This document shows, one piece after another, positions 5,933 through 6,335 of a DNA stretch of 6,335 nt. A program made the position numbers and the translations under genes. The DNA lies in assembly GCA_946886645.1 (NCBI GenBank), contig CAMPIY010000105.1, positions 1 to 6,335 of the forward strand, in the 5' to 3' direction. Position 1 is the first letter of the stretch. Each line of letters opens with the position of its first letter. This stretch comes from an uncultured Sphingomonas sp. GTDB taxonomy: Bacteria > Pseudomonadota > Alphaproteobacteria > Sphingomonadales > Sphingomonadaceae. The notes beneath the pieces are model-generated. The model made no database searches and had not been told where the DNA came from. It worked only from the letters and a program-made list of their open reading frames with translations.

Positions 5933-6141
5933 TTGCCGCCCATCGAACGCTTGACCAGGCGCGGCGAAATCACCGCTTCGATCGCCCCAACTATCACCAG
6001 GATGCCGCCGAGCAACTTCCAGCCGCCCGGCCTGAGCAGGTCCGTGAAGGCGATGGCGATACCGAGCAGGAAGAGGATCAGCCCACCCACCCTCAAGATG
6101 GCAAAGATAATGAACTGCCGTTTGGCTTCTTCGGCCGTCAT
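5929..6141 (-). CDS. Small two-helix inner-membrane protein, function unknown
   Basis: The predicted 70-residue protein has two hydrophobic helices, about residues 10-32 and 41-59. A short loop with charged and Pro/Gly residues (TDLLRPGGW) joins them, and a basic tail ends the protein (RLVKRSMGGK). The charged, soluble N-terminus (MTAEEAKRQ) precedes the first helix. The topology is probably N-in/C-in, given the positive tail. The ATG at 6141 is chosen because it overlaps the stop of the upstream HAD gene as ATGA. An in-frame ATG at 6159 would add six residues (MDRTKR) but overlap the HAD gene by 22 bases. The stop overlaps the ATP12 start as GTGA. I do not recognise a named family. Its place between HAD and ATP12 genes is the only clue, and it does not define a role. 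Confidence 0.8.
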   Translation of the reverse strand: MTAEEAKRQFIIFAILRVGGLILFLLGIAIAFTDLLRPGGWKLLGGILVIVGAIEAVISPRLVKRSMGGK

Positions 6142-6335
6142 GCGCTTCGTCCGATCCATTCGTTGGCCAGTCCGACAACATCGGCTGGCGCATTGGCCAC
6201 CACATACGCGCCGGCATCCATCAACTCTTCAACGTCGTGATAGCCCCAACCCGCGCCAATCGCGCCGGTGCCGGCATTGCGGGCGCAACCCATGTCCCAG
6301 CCCGTGTCGCCGATGAAGATGGTGCGCGACGGATC
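6138..6335 (-). CDS. HAD-family hydrolase, C-terminal fragment (5' end outside window)
   Basis: The last 65 residues of a HAD-superfamily phosphatase of the phosphoglycolate phosphatase-like group are encoded from the right edge to the TGA at 6140-6138. The fragment opens with the acidic motif IV strand and loop, FIGDTGWDMGCARNAG, whose two Asp residues usually help to hold Mg2+. A GAIGAGWGYHDVEELMDAGA segment follows, then the typical closing helix AP.DVVGLANEW. The nucleophile Asp motif, the cap and the Lys motif lie outside the window, so substrate and activity cannot be judged. The end overlaps the small membrane protein start by 4 bases, so it is the upstream gene of that operon. Confidence 0.88.
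   Translation of the reverse strand, partial: DPSRTIFIGDTGWDMGCARNAGTGAIGAGWGYHDVEELMDAGAYVVANAPADVVGLANEWIGRSA

Noticed and set aside
5933..6217. Upstream extension of the ATP12 frame by 95 codons
   Set aside because: It overlaps the small membrane gene and the HAD end in another frame, and the conserved ATP12 N-terminus begins at the GTG at 5932.
5489..6316. 275-codon open frame on the + strand opposite the ATP12, membrane protein and HAD genes
   Set aside because: It covers three well-supported genes on the other strand, and its translation is Arg/Pro-rich and without family features.
1..6335. Mobile element, CRISPR, tRNA, rRNA, phage or defence system
   Set aside because: No terminal repeats, transposase, integrase, spaced direct repeats, RNA gene folds or defence-type proteins were seen. 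All genes are of ordinary chromosomal type.

Overview
The window looks like ordinary chromosome from a GC-rich alphaproteobacterium, most likely a member of the Sphingomonadales. The reasons are an ATP12-type F1-ATPase chaperone, a phasin with a long Lys/Ala-rich front extension, ClpS and MurA sequences of alphaproteobacterial type, and dense gene packing with GTG/ATG starts. The order-level placement is recalled from family resemblance, not from a search. I see no insertion sequence, integrase, tRNA, rRNA, CRISPR array or other mobile-DNA mark.

Layout, left to right. On the + strand are the 3' end of a DUF445 membrane-associated protein, a GNAT acetyltransferase joined to it by a GTGA stop/start overlap, and, after a gap of about 170 bases, an Rnk-type RNA polymerase-binding regulator. 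The Rnk gene runs tail to tail into murA on the - strand, and their stop codons overlap by 4 bases. Reading leftward on the - strand are phasin (with its own promoter and a strong intrinsic terminator), clpS (with a probable promoter of its own) and murA, which probably shares the clpS transcript. The region between phasin and gmk is divergent. It carries a good sigma70-type phasin promoter overlaid by three TGC-N3-GCA sites that resemble operators of the PHA regulator PhaR. gmk (guanylate kinase, + strand) then runs tail to tail into a three-gene - strand operon: a HAD-family phosphatase (only its C-terminus is in the window), a small two-helix membrane protein and the ATP12 chaperone. Those three genes are linked by ATGA and GTGA overlaps.

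The genes cover general cell physiology: peptidoglycan precursor synthesis (murA), GMP to GDP conversion (gmk), N-degron adaptor function (clpS), carbon storage granules (phasin), F1-ATPase assembly (ATP12) and transcription modulation (rnk). I found no previously undescribed defence, mobile or biosynthetic system. The most interesting points are regulatory or architectural: the TGC-N3-GCA cluster at the phasin promoter, the histone-like extension and possible internal start of the phasin, a perfect hairpin beside the murA start codon, the GNAT fusion, and the recurrent 4-base overlaps, including two convergent pairs with no room for a terminator between them.
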